The notes: generated by a model from the sequence alone, not told the origin. A stretch of DNA of 64,000 bases from JANSYL01 sp963921255 (GCA_963921255.3 CAWUEW020000001.1:372001-436000), one strand, 5' to 3'; positions 49,267 to 59,750 are shown, counted from the stretch's first letter. Program-made: numbers and translations.

Positions 49267-50424
49267 ATGGCAAAACGCGATTATTACGAGGTCTTGGGTG
49301 TCTCCAAAGGCGCGTCCGCCGACGAGATCAAGAAAGCCTATCGCAAAAAGGCGAAGGAACTTCACCCCGACCGCAATGCCGACAATCCCGACGCCGAGGC
49401 GCAGTTCAAGGAAGCGAACGAAGCCTATGACGTCCTGAAGGACGACGACAAAAAGGCCGCCTATGACCGTTTTGGTCACGCGGCGTTCGACGGTGGCATG
49501 GCCGGGGGTCCGCGTGCCGGCGGGTTTGGCGGACAGCCCGGCCAAGGCGATTTCGCAAGCGCGTTCTCGGACGTGTTCGAAGATCTGTTCGGCGATTTCA
49601 TGGGCGGTCAACGTGGCAACGGACGGCAACGGGCCAGCCGCGGCTCGGACCTGCGCTACAATCTGAAGATCAGCCTCGAGGACGCCTTCAAGGGCCTGTC
49701 GAAACAGATCAATGTTCCAACCTCCGTTGCCTGCGGGGCCTGCAATGGGACGGGGTCCGAAGGCGGCGCTGAACCGGTGACGTGCCCGACCTGTTCCGGC
49801 ATGGGCAAGGTGCGCGCCCAACAGGGGTTCTTCACCGTCGAACGAACCTGCCCGACCTGTTCGGGCATCGGACAGATCGTCAAAAACCCCTGCAAAACCT
49901 GCGGCGGCCCCGGGCGCGTCCAAAAGGACCGCGCGCTGAGCGTCACCATCCCGCAGGGCGTCGAAACCGGCACGCGCATCCGCCTGTCCGGCGAAGGCGA
50001 AGCGGGGCTGCGCGGCGGGCCGTCAGGCGATCTGTATATCTTTATCGAGGTGGCCGAGCATCCGCTGTTCCAACGCGACGGGGATGACCTGTTCTGCCGC
50101 GTGCCCGTCTCCATGGTCAAAGCGGCCCTGGGCGGCGAGATTGAAGTGCCGACCATTGATGGCGGTCGCAGTCGGGTGAAGCTGCCGGAAGGCTCTCAAT
50201 CCGGGCGTCAGATGCGCCTGCGCTCCAAAGGGATGCCGGCGCTGCGCGGGCCCGGGGTGGGCGACATGTATATCGAGCTTCAGGTCGAGACGCCCGTCAA
50301 CCTGACCTCCGAGCAAACGCGCCTGTTGCGCGAGTTTGAAGAGTCTTGCGCCAACTCGAACAATCCCAATGCCAGCGGGTTCTTCGACAAGGTGAAGAAC
50401 TTCTGGGATGGCATGACCCACTGA
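49267..50424 (+). CDS. dnaJ: Chaperone protein DnaJ
   Basis: The 385-residue type I J-protein has a J domain with HPD in ELHPDRNADN, a Gly-rich linker, four zinc repeats (CGACNGTG, CPTCSGMG, CPTCSGIG, CKTCGGPG) and C-terminal substrate domains. It delivers clients to DnaK. The ATG at 49267 follows a weak AAGGCGG ribosome site. Confidence 0.98.
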   Translation: MAKRDYYEVLGVSKGASADEIKKAYRKKAKELHPDRNADNPDAEAQFKEANEAYDVLKDDDKKAAYDRFGHAAFDGGMAGGPRAGGFGGQPGQGDFASAFSDVFEDLFGDFMGGQRGNGRQRASRGSDLRYNLKISLEDAFKGLSKQINVPTSVACGACNGTGSEGGAEPVTCPTCSGMGKVRAQQGFFTVERTCPTCSGIGQIVKNPCKTCGGPGRVQKDRALSVTIPQGVETGTRIRLSGEGEAGLRGGPSGDLYIFIEVAEHPLFQRDGDDLFCRVPVSMVKAALGGEIEVPTIDGGRSRVKLPEGSQSGRQMRLRSKGMPALRGPGVGDMYIELQVETPVNLTSEQTRLLREFEESCANSNNPNASGFFDKVKNFWDGMTH

Positions 50425-50435
50425 CCTTAGGCGGG

Positions 50436-50455
50436 CGTTTTCCGCACGGAAAACG
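50436..50455. terminator. Bidirectional terminator between dnaJ and maeB
   Basis: CGTTTTCC-GCAC-GGAAAACG gives an 8-bp perfect stem, with T and A tracts inside the arms, between convergent genes. Confidence 0.7.
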
Positions 50456-50484
50456 GCACGGGAATCTTCCGATTTCCGCCCCGC

Positions 50485-52749
50485 CTATTTGCGCCCGATC
50501 TCGCAGGCGGCCATGACGGCCATGTTGAGGATGTCGTTCGCCGTCGAGACGGTGGAACAAATCTGAATCGGATGCGCGAGTCCGGTCAAAATCGGGCCGA
50601 TCACCGTCGCGCCCGCCATTTCCTGCATCAGCTTCACAGAAATCGACGCCGAATGCCGCGCCGGCACCACCAAGACGTTCGCCGGGCCGGACAGGCGTGT
50701 GAATTCGTACTGCGCCAGAACATCCGGGTTCAGCGCGACATCCACCGCCATTTCGCCGTCATATTCAAAATCCACGCCCTTCTCGTCCAGGATCCGAGGC
50801 GCCTGGTGCATTTTCTCGGCGCGTTCCGACACCGGGTAGCCGTAGGTCGAGAAGCTGACAAAGGCGACGCGGGGCTCCAGCCCCAATTCGCGGGCCACCT
50901 GCGCGCCCCGCTCCGCGATGAGTGCCAGGTCTTCCGGCATAGGCCATTCGTGGACCAACGTATCCGAGATCAGGATGATCCGTCCCTTATGCAGCAGGGC
51001 CGTCACGCCGACCGCGCCGTGTTCGGCGCGTGTATCAAAGACTTTGCCCACCAGATCGAGCACATGGGCCGATTTCCGCGTTGCGCCGGTGATCATCGCG
51101 TCGCCATGTCCATGGGCCAGCATCAGCGACGCAAAAACGTGGCGATCCCGGGCGGCGAGGCGGTGAATATCCTGCCGATCATGGCCCGCACGCTGCAAGC
51201 GGCGGTAGAGAAATTCCTTGTAGCTGTCCAAATGTTGGGTGTTGCGGGCGTTCACCACCTCCAACTCGCGCACCGCGTCCCCCAGCCCCGCCGATTCAAG
51301 CTTTTCCCGCACATCCGGCTCGCGCCCAACAACCAGGGCGCGGCCAAGGCCATTGCGCTGATAAGCCACCGCGGCACGCAACACGCGCACGTCGTCCCCT
51401 TCGGCAAAGATCATCCGGGCCTGCGCGTTCTTTGCCCGCGCGTAGTTGCCTTGCAGGATAGAGCTGGTCGGATCCATCCGCGCGCGCAGCCCTTCGGCAT
51501 AGCCCTCAAGGTCGATGATGGGCCGGCGGGCGACGCCCGTGTCCATGCCCGCGCGGGCGACGGCCGGGGGCACGGTGTAGATGAGGCGCGGGTCAAACGG
51601 AGTGGGAATGATGTAGTCCCGTCCGAAGGCCAGTTTCCGGCCATAGGCCATCGCAACTTCATCCGGCACATCTTCGCGCGCCAGTTCCGCAAGCGCATGG
51701 GCACACGCTATCTTCATTTCGTCGTTGATGGCGCGGGCATGAATATCGAGCGCCCCGCGAAACAGATAGGGGAACCCCAACACGTTGTTGACTTGGTTGG
51801 GGTAATCCGACCGCCCGGTGGCCACGATCGCGTCGGCGCGGACGGCCTGTGCTTCTTCCGGCGTGATTTCGGGATCAGGGTTGGCCATGGCGAAAATGAC
51901 CGGGTTATCGGCCATGGAGGCGACCATCTCGCGGGTCACGGCACCTTTGACGGAAACGCCGAGAAAGACATCAGCCTTCACCATCGCCTCTTCCAGACTG
52001 CGCAGATCGGTCTTGATGGCATGGGCCGATTTCCACTGGTTCATGCCTTCGGTGCGGCCCTGATAGATCACACCCTTGGTGTCGCAGACGATGCAATTCT
52101 CATGCCGCGCGCCCATGGCCTTCAACAGTTCGATACAGGCGATCCCCGCGGCGCCCGCACCGTTCAGGACAATCCGGCACTCTTCGATCTTTTTGCCCGA
52201 CAGGTGCAGCGCGTTGATCAGACCAGCCGCGCAAATCACGGCGGTTCCGTGCTGATCATCATGGAACACCGGAATGTCCATGATCTCTTTGAGCTGTTGC
52301 TCGATCATGAAGCATTCCGGCGCCTTGATGTCTTCGAGATTGATACCCCCAAAGCTTGGGCCCATCAGTTTCACCGCATTCACGAATTCGCCGACATCTT
52401 CGGTGTCCAGCTCAATGTCGATGGAATTGACGTCCGCGAAGCGTTTGAACAGGACGGACTTGCCTTCCATCACCGGCTTGGAGGCCAAAGCCCCCAGGTT
52501 CCCCAGGCCCAGAACCGCCGTGCCGTTGGAAATGACGGCGACCATGTTGCCTTTTGTTGTGTAATCGTAGGCGGTCTCGGGGTTTTCGGCGATCACCTCG
52601 CAGGGCACCGCGACGCCCGGCGAATAGGCCAAGGACAAATCCCGCTGCGTGGTCATCGGCGTCGAGGCGCTGATGTCGATTTTCCCCGGGCGCGGCTCCA
52701 AGTGATAGGCCAGGGCCTCATCTCGGGTGATGCGGGTCTTGTCCGCCAT
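50485..52749 (-). CDS. maeB: NADP-dependent malic enzyme with phosphotransacetylase-like domain
   Basis: The 754-residue product has a malic N-domain (about 10-165, YSPGVAVPC), an NAD(P)-binding domain (about 170-420, VLNGAGAAGIACIELL) and a C-terminal phosphate-acetyltransferase-like domain (about 430-754). It decarboxylates malate to pyruvate with NADP. The C-terminal part is regulatory, probably acetyl-CoA sensing, and usually has no PTA activity. The length is normal. mutS diverges 129 nt away. Confidence 0.96.
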   Translation of the reverse strand: MADKTRITRDEALAYHLEPRPGKIDISASTPMTTQRDLSLAYSPGVAVPCEVIAENPETAYDYTTKGNMVAVISNGTAVLGLGNLGALASKPVMEGKSVLFKRFADVNSIDIELDTEDVGEFVNAVKLMGPSFGGINLEDIKAPECFMIEQQLKEIMDIPVFHDDQHGTAVICAAGLINALHLSGKKIEECRIVLNGAGAAGIACIELLKAMGARHENCIVCDTKGVIYQGRTEGMNQWKSAHAIKTDLRSLEEAMVKADVFLGVSVKGAVTREMVASMADNPVIFAMANPDPEITPEEAQAVRADAIVATGRSDYPNQVNNVLGFPYLFRGALDIHARAINDEMKIACAHALAELAREDVPDEVAMAYGRKLAFGRDYIIPTPFDPRLIYTVPPAVARAGMDTGVARRPIIDLEGYAEGLRARMDPTSSILQGNYARAKNAQARMIFAEGDDVRVLRAAVAYQRNGLGRALVVGREPDVREKLESAGLGDAVRELEVVNARNTQHLDSYKEFLYRRLQRAGHDRQDIHRLAARDRHVFASLMLAHGHGDAMITGATRKSAHVLDLVGKVFDTRAEHGAVGVTALLHKGRIILISDTLVHEWPMPEDLALIAERGAQVARELGLEPRVAFVSFSTYGYPVSERAEKMHQAPRILDEKGVDFEYDGEMAVDVALNPDVLAQYEFTRLSGPANVLVVPARHSASISVKLMQEMAGATVIGPILTGLAHPIQICSTVSTANDILNMAVMAACEIGRK

Positions 52750-52878
52750 GATGTCGTCCTTCCAGTCGCTTGGCGCGTATCCTTATCGACGGCATCAAGG
52801 TCGGGCAACTGACGGAATTGACGCTTCAATCCCCGCGCTGGCCCCGATACGCTGCGGACTGGACCTTGGGGGGAACCG

Positions 52879-55518
52879 ATGACGGCGCAAGTCACGCCGA
52901 TGATGGCGCAATACCTGGACATCAAGGCGCGGTACCGCGATGCGTTGCTGTTCTATCGCATGGGCGATTTCTACGAGATGTTCTTTGACGACGCCGTTGC
53001 GGCCGCCGAAGCCTTGGACATTGCCCTGACCAAACGCGGAAAGCATGCCGGCGAAGACATTCCGATGTGCGGAGTTCCGGCGCACAGCGCTGAAAGCTAC
53101 CTTTTGTCGTTAATCCGCAAAGGGTTCCGGGTCGCGATTTGCGAACAACTTGAAGATCCGTCAGAGGCCAAGAAGCGTGGCTCAAAGGCGGTGGTCAAGC
53201 GCGACGTGGTGCGCGTGGTCACGCCGGGCACCTTGACCGAAGACAGTCTTCTGGACGCGCGCCGGCACAATTTCCTGGCCGCCTACACGGAGATCCGGGG
53301 CGAAGGTGGTTTGGCGTGGTGTGACATTTCTACGGGCGACTTCATTGTGCAGCCCTGTCCGCCCGTGCGCTTGGGGCCGGAGGTTGCGCGCCTTCAACCG
53401 CGCGAAGTTCTGGTGTCAGACACCCAAAGCACCGAGCTTTTCGCCGTCTTGGATGATATCGGCGCCGCCTCCGTTCCACTGGCGCCCGCGACCTTCGACA
53501 GCCGCGCCGCAGGCCAGACCGTGGCAGAGGCCCTGGGGGTTGCCACGCTGGATCCCTTCGGATCGTTTTCGCGGGCGGAACTGGGCGCGATGGGTGCGCT
53601 GATCGGATATCTTGATCTGACGCAGAAGGGCGTGCTGCCACTGCTGCGCCCCCCGCGTCAGGTTTCAACCCGTCAGATCATGCAGATCGACGCGGCCACC
53701 CGCCGGAACTTGGAGTTGACCCACAGCCTGTCGGGGGGTCGGGCAAATACCCTGCTCTCATCCGTGGACCGCACCTTGACGGCTGCGGGCGCGCGGCTGC
53801 TGGAGCGCCGTGTCGCGGGTCCGTCGACCGACCTTGAGACCATTCGCGATCGGGCCGATGGGGTCGACTTTTTTGTCTCTAACACGCCTGTTAGAGCCGA
53901 TTTGCGGGATGGTTTGCGCCAGATCCCCGATCTGGATCGGGCTTTGTCGCGCCTCGGTCTCGATCGCGGCGGACCTCGGGACCTGGGCGCGATCCGGGCC
54001 GGTTTAACGGGTGCGTCGGATCTGTCCGATGTGTTGGACGTGGACGACCTTCCGCCAGGCATCAGCGCGGCCCGGACGGGGTTCAAGGATCACTCAGACC
54101 TGCTTGGGCTGCTGGACGAAGCCTTGGTGGACGAACCGCCGCTTTATGTTCGTGACGGCGGCTTTGTGGCCCGTGGCTATGATGCGGAGCTGGACGAAGC
54201 CCGGCGCTTTCGCGACGAAGGGCGCGCCGTCATCGCAGGCATGCAGGCCGACTATGCGACCGCCACTGGAATCGCGTCGCTGAAGATCAAGCACAACAAC
54301 GTTTTGGGCTATTTCATCGAAACCACGGCCACGCATGCGGAAAAGATGCTGTCTCCGCCGTTGTCCGAGCAGTTTATTCACCGGCAAACCACGGCCAATG
54401 CCGTCAGATTCACCACGGTGGAGCTGTCAGAGCTCGAGACCCGCATGCTGAATGCCGGGAACCGCGCCCAGGAAATCGAAGCGCGCACTTTCGCTCACTT
54501 GCGGGAGGCTGTGTTGGCCAAGGCCGGAGAGATTGGAACCGTTGCCCAGGGATTGGCGGAGTTGGATGTTGCGGCCGCGCTGGCCGAGTTGGCGGTCCAG
54601 TTGAACTGGGCGCGCCCCCAACTCAGCGACAGCCGCGATTTTGTGATCACAGGCGGACGACACCCGGTCGTTGAGGCGGCGTTGCAAAAAGACGGCGCAT
54701 CATTCGTGCCGAACGATTGCGCATTGTCACCCGAAGGTACAGGCGCGGCCATCACGCTGCTCACCGGTCCGAACATGGCCGGTAAATCGACCTACCTGCG
54801 CCAGAACGCCTTGATCGCGATTTTGGCTCAAATTGGCAGTTTCGTGCCTGCATCGCGTGCCGAAATTGGCCTAGTGAGCCAGGTTTTCAGCCGCGTTGGG
54901 GCAGCCGACGATCTGGCGCGGGGCCGATCAACCTTCATGGTTGAGGTGGTCGAAACAGCGGCGATCCTGAACCAAGCCGACAGCCGGGCGTTGGTCATTT
55001 TGGATGAAATCGGGCGCGGGACGGCGACCTATGATGGCCTTTCGATCGCCTGGGCCACCGTGGAACACCTGCACGAAGTGAACGCCTGCCGCGCCTTGTT
55101 CGCAACGCACTACCACGAATTGACGGCCCTGGCGTCAAAGCTTGAGGGGTTGAGCAACGCCACCGTGACCGTCAAGGAATGGGACGGTGAGGTGGTTTTC
55201 CTGCACGAAGTTGCGCCGGGCGCGGCCGATCGGTCCTACGGTGTCCAGGTCGCAAAACTTGCCGGTCTGCCCCCGGCGGTCATCACACGCGCCCAGGCGG
55301 TGCTGGAAACCCTGGAAAGCAACGAGCGTCTTGGGACCGACCGGGGCGCCATCATGGACGATCTGCCCCTGTTTTCCGTCCACACGCCCCCTGCGCCCGC
55401 CCCACAGCGAACGTCGGATGTGGAAGATCGCCTGCAGGACGTTCACCCGGACGAATTGACCGCCCGCGACGCGCTCAACCTGATTTACGAGCTTAAGGAA
55501 CTGCTTCCGAAGACCTGA
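52879..55518 (+). CDS. mutS: DNA mismatch repair protein MutS
   Basis: The 879-residue ATPase recognises mismatches and recruits MutL. The mismatch-binding Phe-x-Glu is in GDFYEMF near the N-terminus. Walker A GPNMAGKST (about 633-641), Walker B VILDEIGRGT and the LFATHYHEL motif are intact. The ATG has GGGGGGA upstream. It ends directly against the convergent grpE stop. Confidence 0.98.
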   Translation: MTAQVTPMMAQYLDIKARYRDALLFYRMGDFYEMFFDDAVAAAEALDIALTKRGKHAGEDIPMCGVPAHSAESYLLSLIRKGFRVAICEQLEDPSEAKKRGSKAVVKRDVVRVVTPGTLTEDSLLDARRHNFLAAYTEIRGEGGLAWCDISTGDFIVQPCPPVRLGPEVARLQPREVLVSDTQSTELFAVLDDIGAASVPLAPATFDSRAAGQTVAEALGVATLDPFGSFSRAELGAMGALIGYLDLTQKGVLPLLRPPRQVSTRQIMQIDAATRRNLELTHSLSGGRANTLLSSVDRTLTAAGARLLERRVAGPSTDLETIRDRADGVDFFVSNTPVRADLRDGLRQIPDLDRALSRLGLDRGGPRDLGAIRAGLTGASDLSDVLDVDDLPPGISAARTGFKDHSDLLGLLDEALVDEPPLYVRDGGFVARGYDAELDEARRFRDEGRAVIAGMQADYATATGIASLKIKHNNVLGYFIETTATHAEKMLSPPLSEQFIHRQTTANAVRFTTVELSELETRMLNAGNRAQEIEARTFAHLREAVLAKAGEIGTVAQGLAELDVAAALAELAVQLNWARPQLSDSRDFVITGGRHPVVEAALQKDGASFVPNDCALSPEGTGAAITLLTGPNMAGKSTYLRQNALIAILAQIGSFVPASRAEIGLVSQVFSRVGAADDLARGRSTFMVEVVETAAILNQADSRALVILDEIGRGTATYDGLSIAWATVEHLHEVNACRALFATHYHELTALASKLEGLSNATVTVKEWDGEVVFLHEVAPGAADRSYGVQVAKLAGLPPAVITRAQAVLETLESNERLGTDRGAIMDDLPLFSVHTPPAPAPQRTSDVEDRLQDVHPDELTARDALNLIYELKELLPKT

Positions 55519-56091
55519 TCAGGACGCGGGCGTCGAGGAAACGCCAACCTGCGCGGGTCGCAGGAGGCGATCGTGCAGCATGAAGCCGGTTGCGGCCACC
55601 TGAATGATCTCGCCCGCGACAGTGCCCGGCAACGGTGCTTCGAACATGGCCTGGTGTAGTTGCGGATCGAATGTGTCCCCGACCTCCGGCGCGATCGGCG
55701 TAATTCCGTGTTTGGAAAACACGTTCAACAACTCGCGCAGGGTCAACTCGACCCCCTCGATCACCCCGCCGGCGACGGCACGTTCATCTTCGCCGGCCGC
55801 TTCGAGCGCGCGGTGCAGATTGTCGTACACAGGCAGCAGATCCCTTGCGAGCTTGCTGCCGCCATAGTGCTCGGCCTCTTTCCGATCCCGCGCGGCCCGT
55901 TTGCGCACGTTTTCGGATTCGGCCAACGTCCGCAGCAGACGATCTTTCAACTCATCCCGTTCTGCCCGCAGAAGATCCAGTTCGACATAAGGATCGCCCG
56001 CTTCGTCTTCCGGCGCGGCAACCTCTTCGACATCTGCTTCCGCGTTGATGTCAAACTCTTCCGCCAATTGCTCGTTCTTTGCGTCGGACAT
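55519..56091 (-). CDS. grpE: Nucleotide exchange factor GrpE
   Basis: The 190-residue product has an acidic N-terminus, a long coiled coil (about 42-90, AERDELKDRLLRTLAESENVRKR region) and the C-terminal beta-wing with ending QVGVSSTPAS. It releases ADP from DnaK. The ATG at 56091 is chosen for its GAGGAAG ribosome site. hrcA lies 10 nt upstream on the same strand, so hrcA-grpE is one unit. Confidence 0.96.
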   Translation of the reverse strand: MSDAKNEQLAEEFDINAEADVEEVAAPEDEAGDPYVELDLLRAERDELKDRLLRTLAESENVRKRAARDRKEAEHYGGSKLARDLLPVYDNLHRALEAAGEDERAVAGGVIEGVELTLRELLNVFSKHGITPIAPEVGDTFDPQLHQAMFEAPLPGTVAGEIIQVAATGFMLHDRLLRPAQVGVSSTPAS

Positions 56092-56101
56092 GTCTTCCTC
56101 T

Positions 56102-57178
56102 TCACCCTCGGTCGGCAATCATGCGCCCGACCAGTTGAGCTGTGTAATCCACGATGGGCACGATGCGCCCGTAATTCAGACGCGTTGGCCCAATCACGCC
56201 AACCGCGCCCACAATCTTTCGATCCGCGTTCATATAGGGAGAGACGACCAGAGAGGAACCCGAAAGTGAGAACAACTTATTCTCCGAGCCGATGAAAATG
56301 CGCACACCGTCGCCGCCTTCCGTCAATTCGAGGAAATCAGCGATGTCGCGCTTGCGTTCAAGGTCGTCAAACAAAAGCCGGATGCGATCCAGTTCCTCGG
56401 CCTCGGCAGCCTCGGACAGGAGATTCGCCCGGCCACGCACAATCAATCGTTCCGTGCCGTCGCCGTGATCTTCCCAAACCGCAAGCCCGGCATCGATCAG
56501 GTGACCGGCGATCTGGTCGATTTCCTTGCGGCGCTGATCCACCTCGGTCTGCATCAGGGTGCGCAGATCCGTGATGGTCTGCCCCCCAATCCGGGCATTG
56601 AGGTAGTTGGCCGCCTCCCGCATCGAGCTTGGGGTATGGCCCGGCGGCGGCTGGAAAATGCGGTTTTCGACATGGCCATCGGAAAAGACCAACACCACCA
56701 GCGCCCGATCCAGAGACAACGACACGAAATCAATGTGCTTGATCGGCGCCTCGTGTTTCGGCGTCAGCACAAGACTGGCCCCTTGGGTCGCAGACGATAA
56801 GGCCGAGCCCAAGCGGTCCAGCATGGTGGACACATCATTGGCGTTGCTGCCAACCGTTTCATCCAGATTGTGCTTGTCCTGGTCGGTCAGGTCCCCGACT
56901 TCAAGCAGCCCATCGACAAACATCCGAAGTCCCAGTTGCGTTGGCACACGCCCGGCCGAGATATGTGGGCTGTCAAGCAAACCAAGAAATTCAAGGTCTT
57001 GCATGACATTTCGGATGGTCGCCGCCGACACCTGCTCGGACAGGTTGCGCGTCAACGTTCGCGATCCGACGGGTGCGCCGGTTTCCAGACAACCTTCGAC
57101 CACACGGCGAAACACCTCGCGCGAGCGATCGTTGAGATCTTGCAGCACTGTCAGGTCCGATGTGCGATCGGTCGTCAT
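56102..57178 (-). CDS. hrcA: Heat-inducible transcription repressor HrcA
   Basis: The 358-residue repressor has an N-terminal winged helix (VGSRTLTRNLSEQVSAATIRN, about 38-58), a GAF-like core and a C-terminal domain (GVIGPTRLNYGRIVPIVDY). It binds CIRCE operators, typically at groESL. No CIRCE is visible in the window. Two nt separate its start from an in-frame extended region; the ATG at 57178 is standard. Confidence 0.95.
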   Translation of the reverse strand: MTTDRTSDLTVLQDLNDRSREVFRRVVEGCLETGAPVGSRTLTRNLSEQVSAATIRNVMQDLEFLGLLDSPHISAGRVPTQLGLRMFVDGLLEVGDLTDQDKHNLDETVGSNANDVSTMLDRLGSALSSATQGASLVLTPKHEAPIKHIDFVSLSLDRALVVLVFSDGHVENRIFQPPPGHTPSSMREAANYLNARIGGQTITDLRTLMQTEVDQRRKEIDQIAGHLIDAGLAVWEDHGDGTERLIVRGRANLLSEAAEAEELDRIRLLFDDLERKRDIADFLELTEGGDGVRIFIGSENKLFSLSGSSLVVSPYMNADRKIVGAVGVIGPTRLNYGRIVPIVDYTAQLVGRMIADRG

Positions 57179-57270
57179 CGCGCGTTCCCTTGGTCTGCCC
57201 CGGGGCCATTGGCCTTGCGCCCTAGGGCGAAAGCGGATTATGCCGCCAGCAATTCACCACGGAGTTATCT

Positions 57271-57984
57271 ATGCGTCCTTCTGGCCGAAACCTAGACGAA
57301 ATGCGCGAAATTTCCATTGAGGTTGGCGTCACCCGCCATGCCGAAGGATCCTGCCTGATCAAATGCGGCGGAACCCATGTGCTGTGCACGGCCAGCCTTG
57401 AAGAACGCGTCCCGCCTTTCTTGAAGAACACAGGCCTCGGATGGGTCACCGCGGAATACGGAATGTTGCCGCGCGCCACCCACACGCGGATGCGCCGCGA
57501 AGCCGCCAGCGGCAAGCAATCGGGCCGCACGCAAGAGATTCAGCGCCTGATCGGGCGATCGCTGCGGGCGGGGATTGATCGCTCGGCCCTTGGGGAACGC
57601 CAGATCACCGTGGACTGCGATGTCATTCAGGCCGACGGCGGCACCCGCTGCGCTGCGATCACAGGTGGTTGGGTGGCGTTGCGCCTGGCGGTGAACGCAC
57701 TGATGAAGGCCGGTGATGTGACCAGTGATCCGATCACGGACCATATCGCGGCGGTGTCTTGCGGCATTTATGCGGGGCAGCCCGTGTTGGATCTGGATTA
57801 CCCGGAGGACAGCGAAGCCGGCACGGACGGAAATTTCGTGATGACGGGGCGTGGGTTGATCGTGGAACTTCAAGCCAGCGCCGAGGGCGCCGCCTTTAGC
57901 CGATCCGAGTTTGACGCAATCTACGGGCTGGCCGAAAAGGGCATCTCCGCACTGGTGGCCGCGCAAGCAGCAGCCGTCGCCTGA
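57271..57984 (+). CDS. rph: Ribonuclease PH
   Basis: The 237-residue phosphorolytic exonuclease trims tRNA 3' ends. RPSGR at the N-terminus and the RNase PH core (GLGWVTAEYGMLPRATH, about 51-67) are present, and the length is normal. GGAG precedes the ATG. It is divergent from hrcA across 92 nt that contain a 12-bp palindrome CGCCCTAGGGCG (57218-57229). rdgB follows after 1 nt. Confidence 0.97.
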   Translation: MRPSGRNLDEMREISIEVGVTRHAEGSCLIKCGGTHVLCTASLEERVPPFLKNTGLGWVTAEYGMLPRATHTRMRREAASGKQSGRTQEIQRLIGRSLRAGIDRSALGERQITVDCDVIQADGGTRCAAITGGWVALRLAVNALMKAGDVTSDPITDHIAAVSCGIYAGQPVLDLDYPEDSEAGTDGNFVMTGRGLIVELQASAEGAAFSRSEFDAIYGLAEKGISALVAAQAAAVA

Positions 57985-57985
57985 C

Positions 57986-58594
57986 ATGCGCCGGTTCCAA
58001 GACGAAACCCTTCTGGTGGCGACCCACAATCAAGGGAAGCTGGAGGAAATCGCCGCCCTGCTTGCCCCGTTCGGGATCAAGGTGCGATCCGCCAAAGAAA
58101 TGGATCTTCCTGAACCCGAGGAAACCGGCACCACGTTCGTCGAAAATGCACGGATCAAGGCCCATGCAGCGGCGCAGGCCACCGGCCTGCCTGCGCTTGC
58201 CGATGACAGCGGGATCGAGATCGACGCCCTGGGCGGTGCGCCGGGTGTCTACACGGCGGATTGGGCCGAAACGCCGGACGGGCGTGATTTTGAAATGGCG
58301 ATGCGTGTCACCCACGAGAAGCTGGAAGCCGCCGGCGCCCCGGCCCCCCGCACGGCACGGTTCTGCGCAACGCTGGTCCTGGCCTGGCCGGACGGGCATG
58401 ACGAAGTGTTCCCCGGTGTGATGCCGGGACAAGTGGTGTGGCCCATGCGGGGCGATCAGGGCCACGGCTACGATCCGATCTTCCAGCCCGACGGCTACGA
58501 CATCACCTTTGGCGAGATGGACCGGTGGGAAAAGAACAAGATCAGCCACCGGGCCGACGCGTTCCGTAAACTCGTCACCATCTTCAATGATTGA
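57986..58594 (+). CDS. rdgB: dITP/XTP pyrophosphatase (Ham1/RdgB)
   Basis: The 202-residue enzyme removes non-canonical purine triphosphates. VATHNQGKLEEI is the substrate P-loop, and ALADDSGIEIDALGGAPGVYT and GHGYDPIFQPDG are conserved. It follows rph by 1 nt and overlaps hemW by 8 nt. Confidence 0.96.
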   Translation: MRRFQDETLLVATHNQGKLEEIAALLAPFGIKVRSAKEMDLPEPEETGTTFVENARIKAHAAAQATGLPALADDSGIEIDALGGAPGVYTADWAETPDGRDFEMAMRVTHEKLEAAGAPAPRTARFCATLVLAWPDGHDEVFPGVMPGQVVWPMRGDQGHGYDPIFQPDGYDITFGEMDRWEKNKISHRADAFRKLVTIFND

Positions 58595-59747
58595 GCCGTG
58601 GCGGGACGCCGGCTTCGGGCTGTATATCCATTGGCCCTATTGTCAGGCCAAGTGCCCCTATTGCGATTTCAACAGCCATGTCGCCGCGTCGATCGACGAG
58701 ACACGGTGGAAATCGGCGTATCTATCTGAAATAAAACGCGTTTCAGAGCAAACTGAGGGCCGGGTGCTGACCAGTGTCTTCTTCGGGGGCGGCACGCCAT
58801 CGTTGATGTCGCCGGACCTGATTGACGCGATCCTGTCGGATATACGGGGACGCTGGCCGCTGTCCAACCAGTTTGAAGTGACCTTGGAAGCCAATCCCAC
58901 ATCTGTCGAAGCGTCGCGGTTCGCAGGCTTTCGAGACGCCGGTGTGAATCGTGTTTCTGTTGGAATTCAATCGCTTAGAGATGCAGATTTGCGGCGCCTT
59001 GGCCGGATGCACAGCGTATCGGAGGCCCGCGCGGCGTTCGACATCGCGCGCAGCTGCTTTGACCGGGTCAGTTTTGATCTCATTTACGCGCGCCAGGGTC
59101 AAACCGTGGCCGACTGGGAAGACGAACTGCGCGAGGCACTGTCTTTGGCGGCCGATCACCTGTCTTTGTATCAGCTGACCATTGAGCCCGGCACGGTTTT
59201 CGCCGAGCGCCATCAGCGCGGCCAATTGCGCGGGTTGCCCGACGAGGACCCGGCCGCCGACATGTATGAGGTCACCCAGACGCTTTGCGATGCGGCGGGC
59301 CTGTCTGCCTATGAAGTGTCAAATCATGCAGCCGCCGGTGCCGAATCCCGCCACAACCTGATCTATTGGCGCGGCGGTGATTACGCCGGAATCGGTCCGG
59401 GCGCCCATGGGCGTCTGACCTTCGACGGGGTTCGTTACGCCACAGAAACGGAGAAAATGCCGCTGGGCTGGCTGCGGCGTGTGGAAACCCTTGGGCGCGG
59501 CGAAACCGTGTCGACACCGCTCAATCGGGTCGAATGGGCCGAAGAACAGATGATGATGAACCTGCGGTTGAGTGAGGGCGTGGACCTTGGGCGTGTGGGC
59601 CAAATCCTCGGTCGGCCCTTCGCCTCCGACGGAATGGCGGCCATGCTTGATCTTGGACTGATTGAGATTGACGGGACCCAATTGACGGCGACACGACGCG
59701 GCCGCCCCGTGCTGAACGCCGTTCTGGCCGAATTGCTGGCGGCCTGA
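58587..59747 (+). CDS. hemW: Heme chaperone HemW (radical SAM)
   Basis: The 386-residue product has the radical SAM motif CxxxCxxC in HWPYCQAKCPYCDF (about 16-29) and the SAM-binding GGGTPSL, plus the HemW C-terminal domain. This family was once named oxygen-independent coproporphyrinogen oxidase; HemW transfers heme. The ATG at 58587 overlaps rdgB, completing rph-rdgB-hemW. parB converges with a 3-nt gap. Confidence 0.94.
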   Translation: MIEPWRDAGFGLYIHWPYCQAKCPYCDFNSHVAASIDETRWKSAYLSEIKRVSEQTEGRVLTSVFFGGGTPSLMSPDLIDAILSDIRGRWPLSNQFEVTLEANPTSVEASRFAGFRDAGVNRVSVGIQSLRDADLRRLGRMHSVSEARAAFDIARSCFDRVSFDLIYARQGQTVADWEDELREALSLAADHLSLYQLTIEPGTVFAERHQRGQLRGLPDEDPAADMYEVTQTLCDAAGLSAYEVSNHAAAGAESRHNLIYWRGGDYAGIGPGAHGRLTFDGVRYATETEKMPLGWLRRVETLGRGETVSTPLNRVEWAEEQMMMNLRLSEGVDLGRVGQILGRPFASDGMAAMLDLGLIEIDGTQLTATRRGRPVLNAVLAELLAA

Positions 59748-59750
59748 CCG

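Noticed and set aside
50572..52812. Long plus-strand open frame opposite maeB
   Set aside because: Shadow of maeB in a GC-rich codon context; the translation has no family features.
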